NCBI GenBank assembly: GCA_900555065.1
Contig: USJY01000049.1
Span: forward strand, 1 to 8,014
Reading direction: 5' to 3'
Length of the DNA: 8,014 nt
Source: an uncultured Eubacteriales bacterium
GTDB taxonomy: Bacteria; Bacillota; Clostridia; Oscillospirales; UMGS1783
The notes under the pieces were generated by a model that saw only the letters and a program-made list of their open reading frames with translations, was not told the origin of the DNA and searched no databases. Below are positions 7,901-8,014 of the stretch, one piece after another. Numbering within the stretch: position 1 is the stretch's first letter; every line of letters begins with the position of its first letter. The translations under genes were made by a program, and so were the position numbers.

Positions 7901-7951
7901 CGGCTTGCAAAGGGCCTTGCGGATGGAATCCTGCAATATTTGCAGGGGTAA
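4937..7951 (+). CDS. Membrane-anchored or secreted GHL10 glycosidase fused to N-acetylmuramoyl-L-alanine amidase
   Basis: A 1004-residue envelope enzyme predicted to act on peptidoglycan outside the membrane. Residues 1-25 are an uncleaved anchor or signal peptide (KK then a hydrophobic core, no lipobox Cys). Residues about 57-425 are a GHL10 (DUF187) TIM-barrel domain, shown by ILGVWAASVYNLDFPS, LFLQVRP, HAWINPLR, DGIHFDDYFYP (223-233), GVSPFAVW and APQIYWSMEQ. A Ser/Pro/Glu-rich linker (430-456) leads to a beta-sandwich (about 470-542, ending GENTFVFTQGDEEFPYTITR) and further beta-rich segments (550-815), one of which (about 655-710) may be SH3-like. Residues 823-1004 are an Amidase_3 zinc domain: His832 (NAGHG), Glu849 and His902 (SVHFN) as likely zinc ligands and Glu968 (LMEMGYMCN) as catalytic glutamate, so it looks active. 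Family members usually have Asp where NAGHG has Asn829. AAGGAG lies 7 bases before the ATG. The gene stands alone; its terminator is outside the window. Confidence 0.92.
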   Translation: MKKIVLAVVLGLVLAAAVLWIGLAGRPEGDGDGGSSSSATSESRPGSAVEAESGETAILGVWAASVYNLDFPSRPDLSADELKSELDTIIENTKSWGLNALFLQVRPCADSLCKSDIFPVSSVLSSTGALPDGFDPLAYAVERAHAAGIELHAWINPLRVTAGNAEQPQHDPASLPEGSPARAHPEYTVPYADGKLYFDAGYPEVRQLVVDGVVEIIENYDVDGIHFDDYFYPYPVAGASFDDAESYAQYGDGRSLEDFRRDNITSLIRAVHDAVEAAAPDVAFGVSPFAVWRSDENSELGSPTRAGVETYSDLYADTRLWVKENLLDYIAPQIYWSMEQPGVEFPVVYDWWKDVVQGTDVKLVAGHAAYKVCLDEYGWDEPGELADQVAYAMNSGSFGGSVFYRYATLTEDPDGIVRQLGALFQSGVAAPESESVPQSDQPESQPPEQGAAPAEEYGAPPLISAEDGPKVLFSSSNGGYTTSASSGSIIGGANPSLPLYLGEEAVSMTEKGFFSLYLDLDIGENTFVFTQGDEEFPYTITRTQVFDGGENADPYQPWPGSDCWYSAGQSVELSVNAPAGASVTAVHRTAEFTLEPVDTDGDWWTYACEAVLYGGGKDAVSYRIESEEGTETVTSAGALSIYDTTRRVFLKVTEPDSVIRHTRIVYARFDVPVLTGTVLEAVGFEDGYYVLKDFGFIAEGRVELVNETLEDSFIRTARLEEDDTELRLKIYKTGARAVDVRAYPNSVCITAYGRSLSVFPALALGSQEEDVTVRRYADRVEYLIQFQGDRAFTGYALESDEDGVTVVFSRPRRASEQAQPLAGMKVALNAGHGRRSGAPGPLGADGWVEDDFNQDIVNRTRDYLTALGASVTTISDYDAPKEIEEVVQEYQADRYDVAVSVHFNSVAESADPSRACGTCAYYAYPNAQRLAKVLTDSVCAAAEMENNGVIRDSFYVTRTYACPSVLMEMGYMCNPAEYDRLCEAETRDRLAKGLADGILQYLQG

Positions 7952-8014
7952 AGGCGCGCGTGTAGGTTTGTCAAACATATTGGACAGTAAATTCTGAGGG
8001 AGAAAGCCATCCCA
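7952..8014. other. Right-hand tail with no recognised gene
   Basis: These 63 bases follow the amidase stop codon. A short palindrome GTTTG-T-CAAAC lies at about 7966-7976, but its one-base loop and lack of a T-run argue against a terminator. A purine-rich GAGGGAG near the right end resembles a ribosome binding site, but no start codon is within reach inside the window. Confidence 0.4.

Noticed and set aside
6266..7978. A 570-codon open frame on the minus strand opposite the amidase half of the hydrolase
   Set aside because: It lies opposite a well-supported coding sequence with intact catalytic motifs, has no recognisable domain and is Arg/Ala/Val-rich in the pattern of an antisense shadow.

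Overview
The window comes from a GC-rich bacterium, most likely a Clostridia-type Firmicute (an Oscillospiraceae-like anaerobe is a reasonable guess). The evidence is strong AGGAGG-type ribosome binding sites, consensus sigma-A promoters standing out as AT-rich islands, a YtrA-subfamily GntR regulator leading a YtrB-like ABC operon, and a large secreted GHL10/Amidase_3 enzyme. No mobile element, CRISPR array, tRNA or rRNA is visible. The species cannot be fixed from the sequence alone.

Layout, left to right. (1) Positions 1-639, minus strand: the first 213 codons of a heavy-metal (copper-type) P1B ATPase, cut by the window edge, with its own near-consensus promoter at 666-694. (2) Positions 695-910: a gap with two long perfect hairpins, 756-785 and 851-882, neither followed by a T-run; the second lies just past the end of the ABC operon. 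(3) Positions 911-4346, minus strand: a compact three-gene operon transcribed right to left, made of a short YtrA-type GntR repressor, an ABC ATPase and a nine-segment permease with a roughly 340-residue extramembrane C-terminal domain. The genes overlap or nearly touch. Transcription starts from a TTGACA-17-TAATAT promoter (4462-4490), and a 19-bp inverted repeat (4441-4459) covers the predicted start site, so autorepression is likely. (4) Positions 4491-4936: a divergent control region of about 445 bp. It holds an AT-rich UP-like tract, a rightward promoter (4620-4648) and an array of six degenerate 17-bp repeats (4814-4915) ending just before the next ribosome binding site. (5) Positions 4937-7951, plus strand: a 1004-residue membrane-anchored or secreted protein joining a GHL10 (DUF187/DigH-like) glycosidase domain, beta-sandwich modules and a C-terminal N-acetylmuramoyl-L-alanine amidase with all its expected catalytic ligands. 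(6) Positions 7952-8014: a short tail with no gene recognised.

How they may work together. The ABC operon and the divergent wall hydrolase share one intergenic region. In Bacillus the related ytr operon responds to wall-active antibiotics and affects the cell wall, so a shared envelope theme is plausible but inferred. The most interesting object is the GHL10-amidase fusion: one domain could strip stem peptides from peptidoglycan and the other could cut the resulting naked glycan. The copper ATPase looks like an independent unit.
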